Assembly: GCA_905331475.1 (NCBI GenBank)
Contig: CAJNYU010003825.1
Location: 45,906-109,905 of the forward strand
From: Rotaria socialis
Taxonomy: Eukaryota > Rotifera > Eurotatoria > Philodinida > Philodinidae
Reading direction: 5' to 3'
DNA: 64,000 bases
Part shown: positions 24,194-37,060 of the stretch, one piece after another
Numbering within the stretch: the first letter of the stretch is position 1
How the letters are laid out: each line of letters begins with the position of its first letter
Program-made: the position numbers and the translations under genes
Notes under the pieces: generated by a model
What the model was told of the DNA's origin: nothing
What the model saw: only the letters and a program-made list of their open reading frames with translations
Database searches by the model: none

Positions 24194-26969
24194 TTAATTA
24201 TTTTTATCTTTCAAAGGTACAGGTTGATACCATTCGTCGTCTTTGTTTATCAAAAGTGGTGTATGCGGTTTTGTACAAAGAACTTTACGTAGAATAACAA
24301 ATACGAACGCTATAATAGCGGGAAACCATGTAAACATAGTACCATTCATGAAATTACTAATTGAGCGTATTATATCTAAAAGAATGCTTGTTGGTAATGG
24401 TTTTGTAATTTGTACCATGTTTTGTTGTTGAATATAAGACATGAACCATTGACTTTCTAATGAAATAATTGGAAACCATTCGTTATTAACTAATTCACGT
24501 TTCCAATAATCTTTTGATGGCGGCGTAGTAAAATTATAACGATAAAGCAGAACACGTATTTGTTTTGGTGGTATTGTTGGAAATGGATTTGTTTGAATCA
24601 ATCGTAATACTTCTGCTTGATTTGTTAAAAGGCGATAGAGAAAAAATGCCAACCAAGGTTCATGTTTATAATTGCTTAAAGCTGCAAACCACATTTGCCT
24701 AAAAATTTATTGATTATGAAAATAAAAACTTTTTTTTGTTTCTGTAGGGTAATAAGTCAATTTACCAATCTAATCGGGGTTGATGTGGAGCAACGAATGG
24801 AGGTACAGTTGATAATGAACCGGGTTTATAGAAAAATTCATATTCTTTCCATTTTGGACTTTGAAAAAAGAAATTAAAATATCAAATACGAAATCATACG
24901 GTCGCATAAGAATTTACTTTTTTATACTTGTTGCACCTTCAATTATTAATTCTGGTCTACCATCGACTCCAGTCCTGAAATAGATAAATTATTTCAAATC
25001 AAGTGAAGAAATATTTCATATCTCTACGAAAATTAGATGTATGATAGTTGAAATAATTCTCTGACATAAAACCAATTTTAGATCCAATAAGAAAAAAATA
25101 TCCATCAGATTTAACGAACGTGAATAATTCATCCAGCTATTTCTGCCTAGTATATAAGTAATAATTTCAGCTTTAAATAAATGAGGAAACATCGGATTCG
25201 TATCCGATTGTTATGTGTACTGCAAAAACTAAGTCGATTTATATATGTTTTGAATAATTCTGAGAAAAAAATGTTTTTTTTGAAAAAATCCCTGTACCCC
25301 CCCTCAGGGATGGTCTGGTTAATAATGACAACTTTTTCGATAACTCAGCCATTTCTTCACAGATTGCTTTCATCTTCGAACTCGACTGAGATATTGATGA
25401 GATCATTCTGTGTACAAAATTTCATGACAATTGGATGAGGCTTTCAAAAGTTATCGTGTTAACGGCCGGACGGCCGGCCGGACACACTGACCGAATCTAG
25501 AGTGTACTCATTTTTTTGGAGTACACAAAAAGATCTGCATGAAAACACTATTTTCAAGTTTGCGTATAGATTCAACCGCATAAAACTTACATGCTTCTGA
25601 AAAGACCATATGCATTAAAAATATGGTAATCTTGAAATTTATCATGCCATGGTTTTAATACATCAGGTAAAGCATTTTGTGTTTTTCTTTCAATAACAGC
25701 AAATTGAAACATGGATACAAAAAATAAGCTCAATGCTAGAATTCCATATGATATTGTAACTGTTGAATGAAAAATTTTCCCGTAAATTTTCTTCGGACGA
25801 CAAATAGCAATAAAAACTGATCTTCCAATAGTAAATACTAATGAGCACCATGCAACAAAAAGACAAATAGGTAAAAATCTTCGTAAGAAACGATCTAATT
25901 GTGCTTGATTAAATGTTATTCTTGTCGATAGTATTTCTTGTTCATTATTCCAATGTATGTCAAACCATCGTATGGTTAAATAAATAAAAGTTGTAAATAG
26001 AATAAGATGAATTAATCGACGACAAAATGTAAATATCTTTGAAAACGATTTTTTTGGTTTTGGCTGTTCATCTACTGATTCCCATTGTGAATAACCTAAA
26101 AATTGATCATCAATTAAACCCAAACATAAAACAACTGTTAACATATTGAAAAAATTATAATTTCCAGTTAAGGCAATAAGCAGTTGTAAACTCGTTTGTA
26201 TGACGAAAGCAACTATTCGATGTTTACGAAATGGTGAAAAAAACAGAATTCCAGTACCAGACATAAACATATAAACAAGTGCTGTAGATAACTTATGTAA
26301 CCAAGCAGGTACATGATGTGCATAGTATGCTAACGAGGTTGGAATACATTGTGATTGATAATGATAGGTTGTTGCTGTTAATGACCACCATGTTTCATCG
26401 CCACCCGTTAATTTAACAATACCACTAGCGAATAAAAGACGAAATGCTAACCATCGTATTAACCATAGTGTTATTCGATCTTGATATATAAAATCTTCGG
26501 TTTGTTTTCGTTTTAAATATAAGACTCTCATTGGTGCAACAAGTATTGTTAAAAATCCTGCTTCTAATAATAATGTATCCCATTGAAAATATAAGAATTG
26601 ACCAGCTATTTGAAAACAACTATAATAAGATAGCCAAAGTGTTGCAAATGTTAAACTTGTACGAAGACATTTAAATATAATCATTAATGAACCTAATAAT
26701 ATTGATATTAATAACACGAATTCCATAGTTCGATACGGTGCCCAATTAAATAAACGTGCGAGTTTAACAATCAACGGTGTTTTGTTTTGTTGTTGAATTT
26801 GTAAACGAAGCGGTAATATCCCATTATCAGAATATAAACCTGGTTGTTGCCAATATAATGATGCAAAGGCAAATGAATACACTATACTCATACATAGAAG
26901 AAATAAATTTCTTGTTTGAGTATATTGTATAGACGAAACAAAAATATTTTTGGCGAGCGTGTATTTCAT
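24194..26969 (-). CDS. LMF2: Lipase maturation factor (LMF2-like)
   Basis: Four exons (26969-25591, 24974-24918, 24858-24766, 24698-24194) give about 677 aa. LMF proteins are multi-pass ER membrane chaperones needed for folding of dimeric lipases. Family hallmarks seen: SDNGILPLR near the N-terminus, [31 protein letters not shown] and the cytosolic/lumenal C-terminal signature [29 protein letters not shown]. At least nine hydrophobic segments are visible in the first exon and one more near the C-terminus, followed by a polar tail. Length and the [16 protein letters not shown] run agree better with LMF2 than LMF1, but this is not certain. Intron 1 (616 bp) carries a GC-rich repeat-like insertion. 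An acceptor-like TTTTTAG lies 12 nt before the ATG. Confidence 0.88.
25260..25530. repeat. Repeat-like insertion with GC-rich GGCCGG core inside LMF intron 1
   Basis: Within the 616-bp intron, base composition changes abruptly: a run of eight C near 25298 and the block 25463-25488 built of GGCCGGAC units. It is closed by a hairpin, GTGTACTC (25502-25509) with its exact complement GAGTACAC (25519-25526). Such composition is foreign to the surrounding 30 percent GC DNA. It looks like a fragment of a dispersed repeat; boundaries and class are not determined. Confidence 0.4.
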
Positions 26970-27176
26970 TATATATTTAATCTAAAAACAAAAAGAAGAT
27001 AAGAAAATGTGATTTGTTTTTCTTTCCTTCGCTTTCCTTGTTGTTTATTGATGAGAGAAAAAAGAATGACAACGACAAGTATTCTACGTTCAAGGATTTA
27101 TACAAAAAAAAGAAGAAGAATAGTAAATGGGAGGAAAAAACGCTAATGTGTCAGTATTTATTTTCTTTTTCTGATT

Positions 27177-30100
27177 CTAATTTTGATGCGGTGATTTTGT
27201 CTGTTGTTCAGCAGCTTTAACACATTTCGCCATGGTCATTGATGCACGACTTATTGAATCAGTCATATAAAATTCTTTAAGGCTATTGATTGGAGGTACT
27301 AGTGGCTGATTGTTGAATGATGTTTTATGTTGCTTTAAAAGTTCAATATTTTGTTTAAAATAATTGGCTTCTTCAACTGAATTTAAACGAGTTAGATTTG
27401 GTGCTATTTGTTCAATACGAGAACGAACTCCATCTAGATCATTATAATTTAATGATACACCGCATACCTACAATTGAAATAAGTATGAAAACAAAATGAA
27501 TTCTATTGAAATATATGATTATACGAACTTCAGCAAGTGCACGAACTATTTTCCAATCTTCACGTGCTTTGCCAGGTGGTGTTGTTGCTAAATAGGTTTG
27601 TTGAGCACGACCTTCAGTATTTGCGTATATACCACGTTTTTCTGTATATGCTGCTCCAGGAAGAATAGCATCAGCTAATTGTGCACCACGATCACCATGA
27701 TGGCCTAAAATTTACCAATATTAGTCGATATTCATTCAGTTTTTCTGAAAAAAGTTCCATACTATCTATCAAAAGTATTACAAGTTTTTTTTTATGCATT
27801 CCTTAGTTTATATTGTGTATCAGAGTTAATTCAATAGTCTTAACGGCTGGTGAAGACCTTAGGAACGATTTATTTTAAAAATTCTACATTCTATACAACA
27901 ACCTTTCCCTTGGAGAATTGAGCCATTAAAACCTAATTCGTATATTTAACTTGATAGATTTCAATTGAAAGAATGATCTCTAGAATCACTATTTGTAAAA
28001 GCAATTATCTGCTGCATGCTATCGCTCAAGAAAATTTCGTATACATCGTGAGAATGAATAAACATGCTGAATTTTAACTCGTTGTTACTCGCTGAGCCAA
28101 AATCGAAAGAATATTTTTGTATTAAAACTTGTTTTCCGCTTGAAATTTCTCTATTTCTAGTGATCACTTATCGACATACCTTGATAGATAATATAGCAAT
28201 CTTTTGGTAAATCTTGACGTTTGATTAAACCTTCATCAGCACCGAATAAATACAATAGACTAGGTTTTAAATCAATGATGCTCTTAATTAAATGAAAAAA
28301 ATATTTTCAAAAAACATCATAGAGTGTCATATTTTCATACTTTAACATCTGGTTTATAACCGAGATCGAGAGCTGCTACTTGTGAAGCATACTAAAATAA
28401 TGATATAAATCCGAAGTCAAATTTTGTTTTCTAAGAAAAAAATAAAACATACTCGATGAAGAACACTAAATACACGCCATTCTTTGTCTGCTTTAACAGC
28501 GACGTCACGTAGTTTTTCTGATAATTGCGCAGCACTTGCATAGACTGATGTTGCATCTGGACGTTCGAACATTGCACTTCCCAATATAACCAATGGACGT
28601 TTTGCTCCATTCAAAATCTAGAAAGAAAACAAATCAAGATATTACAACGAACACAAAAACAAGTTTGTTTCTACAAACTTTAGAAAATGCGTGTTTGCCA
28701 GACATTAATTCATTTATGACATTTGTATTATCTCCCAAATGTTCATATGAATATGTTAAATCAATCTTTGGACCGATTACTGCGACTTGTAAATCATTGT
28801 GTGTCCAACTAAAAACAAACAAACGAAATAGTTTATCTGATTGAAGTTTCTAAACAAGACAAAAAAGAAACTCTACTAACGCTTTACGTATACGTGCGTT
28901 GAGTACCGGTGCTTCATAACGGGGATTCGTTCCAATCAATAAGACTAAATCAGCATGTTCAATGCCGACGATTGTTCCATTAAATAAGTAGTTACTACGA
29001 AGATCGATTCTAAAATAGATATTCATAGATTCATTTTAGAAGTACGAGAAAACAAAAATACATACGAAGCCCCAGCATTTGGGAACGGCTCTTCGACGCA
29101 AACCGTTTCGCAGCCAAGTTGATTCATAAAATCTTTTAAAGTTATAAGTCCTTCCGCATCACAAAAACGTCCAGCTAGAGCAGCCATCTTTGCACCGGAT
29201 TCAGCTTGGCCGATCTATAAATAAATGGGTTGAATATAAAAATGGATAATTCTTTAGAAAGCAAAAGAGATAACATACACGTTCAGCAACAACACTTAAC
29301 GCATCTTCCCAATCACATGGTACCAAGAAACCATCGCGATTTTTTAACATCGGAGCTGTCAAACGTTGTCGTTTAAGACCATCATAAGCAAAACGTGTTT
29401 TATCCGAAATCCATTCTTCGTTAACTTCCTAAATGCAATGTTTAAATAAATTGAAAAGTTTCTTTTTATTTTTCTTAATATAATATTACTTCATTTATTC
29501 GTGGGATTACACGAAGAACATCACCACCACGAGTGTTGACAACAATATTACTACCTAATGCATCCATGACATCAATTGATTCTGTTTTTCTTTAAAAAAT
29601 AAAAACGATGAATACCAACTAAGTGATCTTTTGTGTTTTTGTTTTACCTTAATTCCCATGGTCGTGCAGTGAATGCATAAGGTTTTGATGTTAATGCTCC
29701 AACTGGACATAAATCAATAACATTACCCGATAGCTCCGACATAAAAAGTCTTTCAACATATGTACCAATGACCATATCGCTGCCGCGTCCTGTTGAACCA
29801 AGATCGCTAACTCCGGCTACTTCATTACCAAAACGGATACAACGTGTACATTGAATACATCGATTCATGCTCGTTTTAACAAGTGGACCTATGTTTTTAT
29901 CTTCGACGGATCTAAAATATGAAATGATTTATTTATTAAATGAGAAAAATCTCTTTTTTTTTGTTATATCTATACCGTTTGCCCGAAAATTCATTGTCAG
30001 TAAAACGACTACGATCACTACCAAATGCCATTGATTGATCCTAGAAATTCAAATATTTACATTTATATTTATTTCAATTGTAGAACATACTTGTAAATCA

Positions 30101-31254
30101 CATTCACCACCTTGGTCACAAATAGGGCAATCCAAAGGATGATTAACAAGTAAAAATTCCATAACGCCCTCACGTGCTTTCTTGGTCAATGGCGAATCTG
30201 TTAAGATACGCATGCCTTTCATAACCGGCATTGCACAACTTGCAACTGGCTTTAAAAAATTGAGAATCATAAATAAAAAAATAGAGATTGTAAAAATTGA
30301 CTTAAATACTTTAGGTGTTTTTTCGATTTCAACAAGACACATTCGACAGTTGCCAGCAATCGATAAACGCTCATGGTAACAATAACGAGGAATTTCGACA
30401 CCAGCAACAGCACAAGCCTAGATAATAAATATTACATTTCTTTATTTTTCTAAATCTCGACTTTAGCATATCATATCACAATTAATTATATTAATGTAGA
30501 TCTTTTTGTTTATTTGAAATTTATAGATGAAATACATATCGGATTACTGTCGGTTTATGTAGACAAAAACTAGTGATGCATTCAGCTGATGTTGTTATGT
30601 ACGATAAGAATCTAACCCAAACGAAACTAAATATGAAAGTGTAAGATTCTATGGTTTTAGATGAATTACTTAATAAATCATATCTATTAGTGTATAATTT
30701 AACTAAGATGATCCAAAATAGCCACTGCGGTCGAACAATCATTATTTCGCACATCTAGGTCGACATCTGTTCGGCAAGCGAGTTCGTCTTCTTGAAATTC
30801 AAAATCATTAAACCATTTAGTAGATGTAAATTTTGCTTTAGAGAAAGCTCACATATAACATCGACGATTAATTTCATATTCAATTCTCTAAGAAACTCGT
30901 CAATAGTTCTACTCAAAATTATAAAGGATTTTTTTTCTTTCTTCTCTAAATCGAAATGATGTTTCTTTCTCAATCGTGCAGAAAACTAGTTTATTTGTTT
31001 CCAAAATGCTAGAGACGTATCTAACTTTTTTCTATTTTTCATAATAATGATATCTTTTGTTTTTACCTGAAGTACAGTTGTGTTTGGTTCGACGTGAACA
31101 GATTTGCCATCAACGAATACTTCTACTTTTTCTGGTTCCTTTTTAGGTTCAACAGCTGTTGATTGTTTACAAATTGACACATAACCTTTAAATAAAATAT
31201 AGCTTTTTAATCTCTGAAAAATTCAATTATTATTATGTTTTTGGTCAATACCAT
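27177..31254 (-). CDS. NDUFS1: NADH:ubiquinone oxidoreductase 75 kDa subunit (complex I)
   Basis: Sixteen exons give 729 aa (human 727). The first coding exon is only the ATG (31254-31252); exon 2 (31213-31067) adds a basic mitochondrial presequence ([13 protein letters not shown]). Later exons: 30417-30310, 30249-30091, 30040-29976, 29911-29648, 29589-29490, 29428-29279, 29214-29066, 29009-28881, 28808-28679, 28617-28453, 28391-28341, 28282-28180, 27704-27529, 27467-27177. The subunit carries the electron-input Fe-S clusters. Cluster ligands are present: [17 protein letters not shown] (2Fe-2S), [17 protein letters not shown] (His-Cys3 4Fe-4S) and [11 protein letters not shown] with [16 protein letters not shown] (4Fe-4S). 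The molybdopterin-type domain follows ([29 protein letters not shown]) and the usual end [15 protein letters not shown]. The intron between exons 2 and 3 is about 650 bp; most others are 40-70 bp. Confidence 0.96.
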
Positions 31255-31436
31255 GCTGTTTAATTCTATTCAATGCAACAAGTAACCGTTTCAATTGAAC
31301 ACCACTCATTCTTTTCAATAATTATTCAGGAATCATCTTAAAACAAATAAATAAACTAAAACTAATTTCATTCGTTAATATTTTTTTCAAAAGCAAAATG
31401 TGTACAACAAAAAAACAAAGAAAGGTATTTTATTTT

Positions 31437-31859
31437 CTAAGAAGAAGGAGTCAAATAGCGAGGCTTTAAACGCAGATAATCTTTTCGACTTTGAATCGCT
31501 TGCTCAATCCATAGAAGTTCAATGGCTATTTCTTGTCGTTTTCTTAATAATTCATCTTTTGTTGGATGATTAACAACTAGAAATAAAATATTCTACGTTA
31601 AATCAAAGAACTAACCTACTATAATCATACCTATTTCTTTTTTTCGTGATTCCTGTTTAGTTGGAATAATTTCAATTGGTTTTATTGAAATTTCACCTTC
31701 AATGTCACTTAGTGTTTTCAAATATTCAGTTCGCACTTGTTGAAATTGTCGACGAACATAATACGCACGAATCAGACGTTGTAGAAGAAGAATTTTCTGT
31801 ATCTTATCATCATCTTGTCTGTCGTGTAACACTTCTCTTAAAAACATTTCTTTTTCCAT
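31437..31859 (-). CDS. IQCC: Short IQ-motif protein, IQCC homologue
   Basis: Two exons (31859-31631, 31576-31437) give about 122 aa. The first carries one IQ motif (LLLQRLIRAYYVRRQFQQV, calmodulin/light-chain binding) followed by RTEYLKTLSDIEGEI, as in vertebrate IQCC. The second carries the family's other conserved block (IAIELLWIEQAIQSRKDYL) and ends soon after. The vertebrate protein is several times longer, so this is a minimal version holding just the two conserved blocks. The acceptor-like CTATTAG directly abuts the ATG at 31859. Cellular role unknown; a ciliary link is possible. It sits between NDUFS1 and a GalNAc-transferase, all on the minus strand, with about 180 bp to NDUFS1. Confidence 0.72.
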
Positions 31860-32305
31860 CTAATAGAGTAAAAACAAACAAAAAGAAACAAATAAGTATA
31901 TTCAAAAATGATAACAACAACAATAATAACTATTTGTTATTATGATTATTATTATTATTCATGATCTATTTTTTTTATTATCTTATTCCCATTCGAACAG
32001 AATTATATTTAAAAAAATGAAATTGAAACAAGCAGAGGAAAAATGTATGAAATTTGTCTACTAGTGTTAAAATAAAACAAAATTGATTATGAGTAGAACG
32101 CAACAGAAGCGAAAGAAACAAATGAAAACAAAAATAATCACAGAATAATGTAAAATAAAAAGAGCAAGTTTAGTACCAGTTATTGCACGCTCACACTTAA
32201 TATCCTCTATACTCTTCCGAAAACAACAACAACAACAAAAAGACAAGAAGTCAAATAACTAGATGCGTGAGCAAAATTTCATTTCATAGATTTCCATTTT
32301 CTTCT
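31860..32305. other. Intergenic between GalNAc-transferase 3' end and IQCC homologue
   Basis: About 450 bp of A-rich sequence, with runs of ATT/AAC trinucleotides near 31910-31960 and CAACAA near 32225. No gene seen; it must contain the 3' UTR of the GalNAc-transferase. Confidence 0.55.
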
Positions 32306-35300
32306 TTAACCCTTAGTCGTCTCGATGAGTGGCTTTCGTTTCCATGACCATTTATGGCGTTGATTATTGTCATCACATTGAGTCATTCGAAGATGTTTAT
32401 TATCTTCAGATATTGTCATACATAAATTTGATACCGGATGATGCAATTGATTATTCTAAAATGTATAAAAAATAACAATTTGATAAAGTATTTCAACAAC
32501 TTTCAAAATTTTATTCATCTTACTATAAAATGAGAAACAAAATACTACACGTTCAATAGTTATCTAACTGAAAATCTCCTTAAATAGAGTCTAAATGTAT
32601 TTTATCCTATTCGTGAATAAATTCAAAAAACATAAATCTCGATAATCCCTGTTCTAATTGATTTTTCTTACACTGTTACAATATTTATGTATGTTACGTG
32701 TGTCAAATCATAGATTAATAATTAAAACTACTCCAAAATGAGAGGAACATATAGGCATCAATAATCCCAAAATGATTAAATCGTTCTGTGTCACAAAAGA
32801 TAACTTCATTCTTTCTCACTCTCTCTCTCTTTCGCAACTATTGCTCGAAATAACAATTCAATATGATACACTGTTCTGTTTACTCAATTGTTCAAGGCTT
32901 GTTAATCCTCAACATATAATCAGGCGCATGATTAGAAATAGTAAGTGTAAAATATCAAGTCTAACATTCGAACATAATATCGTAATCGTATCGTTGGACA
33001 CACATTTCTCATAACATCGCTAATACTACTTTTATTCGTTTATGATACGAAAAAACAACAAAGTTCTGCATTCTATTATTCAATTTCTAAAGCAAACCTC
33101 TTTATAAATCCACAGTTGATTTCCTTTCATGCCATGACACGGATAGACAATAATTTTATCATCCTTATTAGCATCGTTAAAACCACCTGAGAAATCGAGA
33201 CAACCATCATCTCGACGAATTTCTCCAAGTTTACTAAACATAAAAAACTAAACGAAAAAAGAAAACAAAAATTTAAAGAAAAAACAAACTTCTTTTCTAT
33301 GTACACACCTGATTACCACCTTGAGAATGACATGGATATCCAATAACTGGTTTATGATAATTTTTATGATCAGTACTTCCATCAACACAAAAAGCTGCGC
33401 CCAAATTTCGAATCTAAATATTAATTTTTTGTTTGAAAAACGATTGTCTCCTTTCGTATTGCTTTACAAACCTCTCCCGAAGCTACTGCATCGCCAGGAA
33501 TGAATTGTTCTGGATAAACTTCCGTTAAAAACCATTTAAAAGATTTACATTGTAATTTTTGTCGCAGTAATTTCCGCGAAGAAACATCACCAAAATCACC
33601 CTATGAAAACAAAACAGACAGGCATGATTCTTTTTTTTTATTTTTCTATATTTATCATAATCTTACTAGATCATAATTAAATCTTTCATAATAATATTTC
33701 TAAAACATAAATATATATTATTGTTATTATTATTATTATTTATAAATTATTATCTATCATCGTATACTTTATATTCGTCAAGCCAAACTTCAGCTACACG
33801 AACAGCATTTTTCTTTACAACATTGACTCCTGGTAACCATTTATAAGGAGATCGTTTTCGAAATATATGACCTACGTGTGAACATGGAGCAGTAACTAGA
33901 GTACCTATTCAATAAAGTGAAACGTTTCAAAACAAGACAAAAATACTTTGTAAACATATTTACCTCCACACATCCAAATACGAAACGACATTTCAAGATT
34001 TTCACCTCCCCAAATATCCATTCCAGCATCATCTAGAACGAAACAAGAAAAATTTTCATTATAGATTCTTTCTTGCTTTCAGATCTTCATAAAATTCAAA
34101 CTTACATGTTCCTACTTCTTCAAAATAACGTTTACTAATTGCAAAAAGTCCACCAGCCATTGTCGGTGTTCGAACTGGTTCTAATTCATGTTTTCGTCTT
34201 TTTCGTTCATGTTCAGGTACACCATGCCAATTGAATTGTAAATTCCAATCGAAACCACCAACACTTAATGATGTTACAGCGCCATAATTATATTTAAAAG
34301 TTGTATCATCAATAACATCAATAACAGGTGTTACAACTGTTGTACGATTTTCTGATATTGGATCCAACAGAGGCTCAAGCCAACCTTCAGTTGCTTCAAT
34401 GTGTGAATCAAGAAAAACTATCACATCCCCTGTAACAGCAGCAGCACCAGCTAAACGTGATCGAATAAGACCTTCGCGTTTACTTTGTCGTACAACTATC
34501 ACTTTGCCAAGAGGTTTTAAGTAATCATCAAGAGGCTTTTTTAAATGTTCTGTTAAAGCAAAAAGAAAACGACGCCGAAGCCATTGTATTTACTTTCCAA
34601 CATTATAAAAATATCTCTTACCCATATCAGAAAAATCATCAACAAGAATAATTTCTTTTAATAAGCTTGGTGGAGTACGATCAATAATTGAATGAACCGA
34701 TCGTAATAATACTGACCATGCTTCATTATGAAAACACATAACAATACTGGCTGTTGCTGGTGGTGCCTTATATTGAATTTTTCTACAACCAGGATCACGT
34801 ACATCAGGTAAACTACGATGTATCGATATTAAATCACTAATATAAGCATTAAATGCATTTTTTTGAAAGCCTTCATCATATTTTTTACGTTCTTCTGGTG
34901 CTAATTTATCTTTATTAACTTCAAATCCTTTACCCATTTCACCTGGGGCATTTAAATCTTGTTTTGGATTTTCTAATTGTGGTGCAGCAACTTGTTCTGG
35001 TTTCTCATGTATAACACGGACAGCTTCACTTGACGATGATGGTTGACCATTTGCTGATTTATTATTAAGCGGTACTATATGATTACCTAAACGTACTAAT
35101 GCATCACCGCCAAATGCATCAGCTTCATCTGCTTCACGACCTACACGATGATTCAAGTTATTATCTTTTAATTTTGCATTACTTGATGTGTTTGTTGTTA
35201 TCTCATTCGATTGTAAAACTATCAGTATAATTAAAAGCCAAGCAACAGGTAGAAAAATAATAAAACGAAATAGATAACGACGAAGATGAATGTTCATGCT

Positions 35301-35312
35301 TATAGTATTCAC
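32306..35312 (-). CDS. GALNT: Polypeptide N-acetylgalactosaminyltransferase (GT27) with ricin-B lectin domain
   Basis: Nine exons (35312-34622, 34549-34106, 34032-33964, 33904-33768, 33699-33667, 33600-33472, 33413-33309, 33247-33098, 32455-32306) give about 635 aa. It transfers GalNAc to Ser/Thr, starting mucin-type O-glycosylation in the Golgi. A signal anchor lies at about 10-33, then a stem. The catalytic domain shows [28 protein letters not shown], the DxH metal motif in [20 protein letters not shown], the Gal/GalNAc-T motif [20 protein letters not shown] and HVGHIFRK. The ricin-B domain has [18 protein letters not shown] and HKWSW. Exon 5 is only 33 nt. The last intron is about 640 bp. 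The isoform number is not assigned. The reverse of this chain's start is either the ATG at 35312 or the one five codons later. Confidence 0.95.
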
Positions 35313-35922
35313 TGTTGTTGTTTGTCTGCATCAGATGTTGTCGTGGTCGCTATCGTCGTCCTTTTAGACATTTGGCATAAGATTTAATTCTGAAAAAAAA
35401 GAATCGATTTTTCATGATGAAAATATTTTTTAATATGCGAAGATTAGAAATAATATGAGTGTTTTTTTTTCGAGTCATATAATGTTATTTGATATAACGA
35501 AGAAAAATTATTTTAACAACCTCGTAACAGGCTGATGCCAGCTTTATTCGAAAGGAAAAGAAAAAAACAGAAGTGAGACAGAATGTGCCTTTTACCGAAT
35601 AAAATATGCGTTATATATCACGCATACTGAAGTGAATGGTACAGCTGTCAATATTGTTCTCGTATTTCTTTACATATTCTTTTCATTTTTTTGAATGTGT
35701 TCACATCTCTGTACAACAAACATGATATGTTCTCTTCCGTTCCTAGTTCTCACAAATAATCGATTGAAGGAGATAAACACACGAGTAGAAAAAAAGAGGG
35801 TCATGAGTTTGCCCTTTTCATACTACTCAAAGGATATAAATCAGGTTAATCTTCTTTTTCTGTATGTTCTGATGATCAATTTTACACACATCGATCATCA
35901 TCTTCTTGTTTGTTGTTTTTGA

Positions 35923-35956
<34 letters not shown>

Positions 35957-37060
35957 ACGCAGGTAACGTTAATACTTCCTAAGAGATTTGCCTAACGAAT
36001 AAGCATAACGAGAAAGAAAAGAAAAGATTTCTTAGATTGAATTACTCGAATAAACGAAATATACTACAACAAGTGAGTTCAATCATATGGTTTTCTTTTC
36101 GTTATGCAAAAAAGAAAGCAAAACGATTTCATACGAAGAGATTTCTCTTGATAAATATACATCGTTTTTTAATGACTGTGGTTTGTCATGAAATAACACA
36201 ATTAAATCTAATATATGCTTTTTTCTTATTCAATATATTGATTTTTAAATAATTGCATTAAATAATAAGATCTTTCAACCAACCGGTAAGTTTATGAGTA
36301 CCATCACCAAACTAAACTGAAAATGAAAAGCATACGATCTCTTACGTCGATATTTGATATGCATTAATAGACAAGTTTGATTTCTAGTTAAATTACTTTA
36401 ACATATAATCGTAATCAACCTTCTAACCATTGATAATGTACCACTATGAATAGTTTCTCACAGGTCGACATAATATTTCTTTGATCATGATTTATTTTCT
36501 GCTTGTGCATTGAATATTGCCGAACAGTTGAAATAAGATTAAGGCTTACCATCATGAATACTTTATTGATGAATTGATCATGTTTTTTAGTAGGGAAAAC
36601 TTTGTTTTTGTTTATTGCAAGATATACCGCTCGTCCAATATAATATTAAGAATAAATTGAAATTTAAGAATCATCATTTTTCGAATAAATATTGATAAAA
36701 CTATTCCATAATATCTGCATGAGAATATTTGTTGATTTTTTGTTGGTTATTTTTATTTATTTATATGTTACGTATTTTGATCAATGGTTCCAAAACCAGA
36801 ATCTAATAGCAAACAATTTTGATAGATGTCACTTCAACAAAACACATAAAAAACCTTTTTTTGAAAAAGAAATAAATCAAAATTAAATGAAATAAGTAAA
36901 ATAAATTTGATTGTCATCATAATTTTGAATGATTTCAAATCAGTAGAGGTTGGTGCTCTAGTAACAACATAGAAAATGATTGATGTTTATGGAAAACTTT
37001 AAAAAAAAAAGCATAAGCTTTATATTTTAGTAATCACATTCTCAATAATACGAAAGAATC
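35313..37060. other. Divergent intergenic region, nothing coding recognised
   Basis: About 1.75 kb between the GalNAc-transferase (minus) and the DUF4476-like gene (plus), so both promoters lie inside. It contains an AT microsatellite near 35930-35954. Short frames within it lack splice context. Confidence 0.5.
35930..35954. repeat. (TA)n microsatellite
   Basis: Uninterrupted TA dinucleotides for about 25 bp, extended on the left by imperfect TATACATA. Confidence 0.85.

Noticed and set aside
31252..31308. Alternative NDUFS1 start at 31308
   Set aside because: Its frame ends in phase 1 at the donor and hits a stop after joining exon 2; the ATG at 31254 gives a clean presequence.
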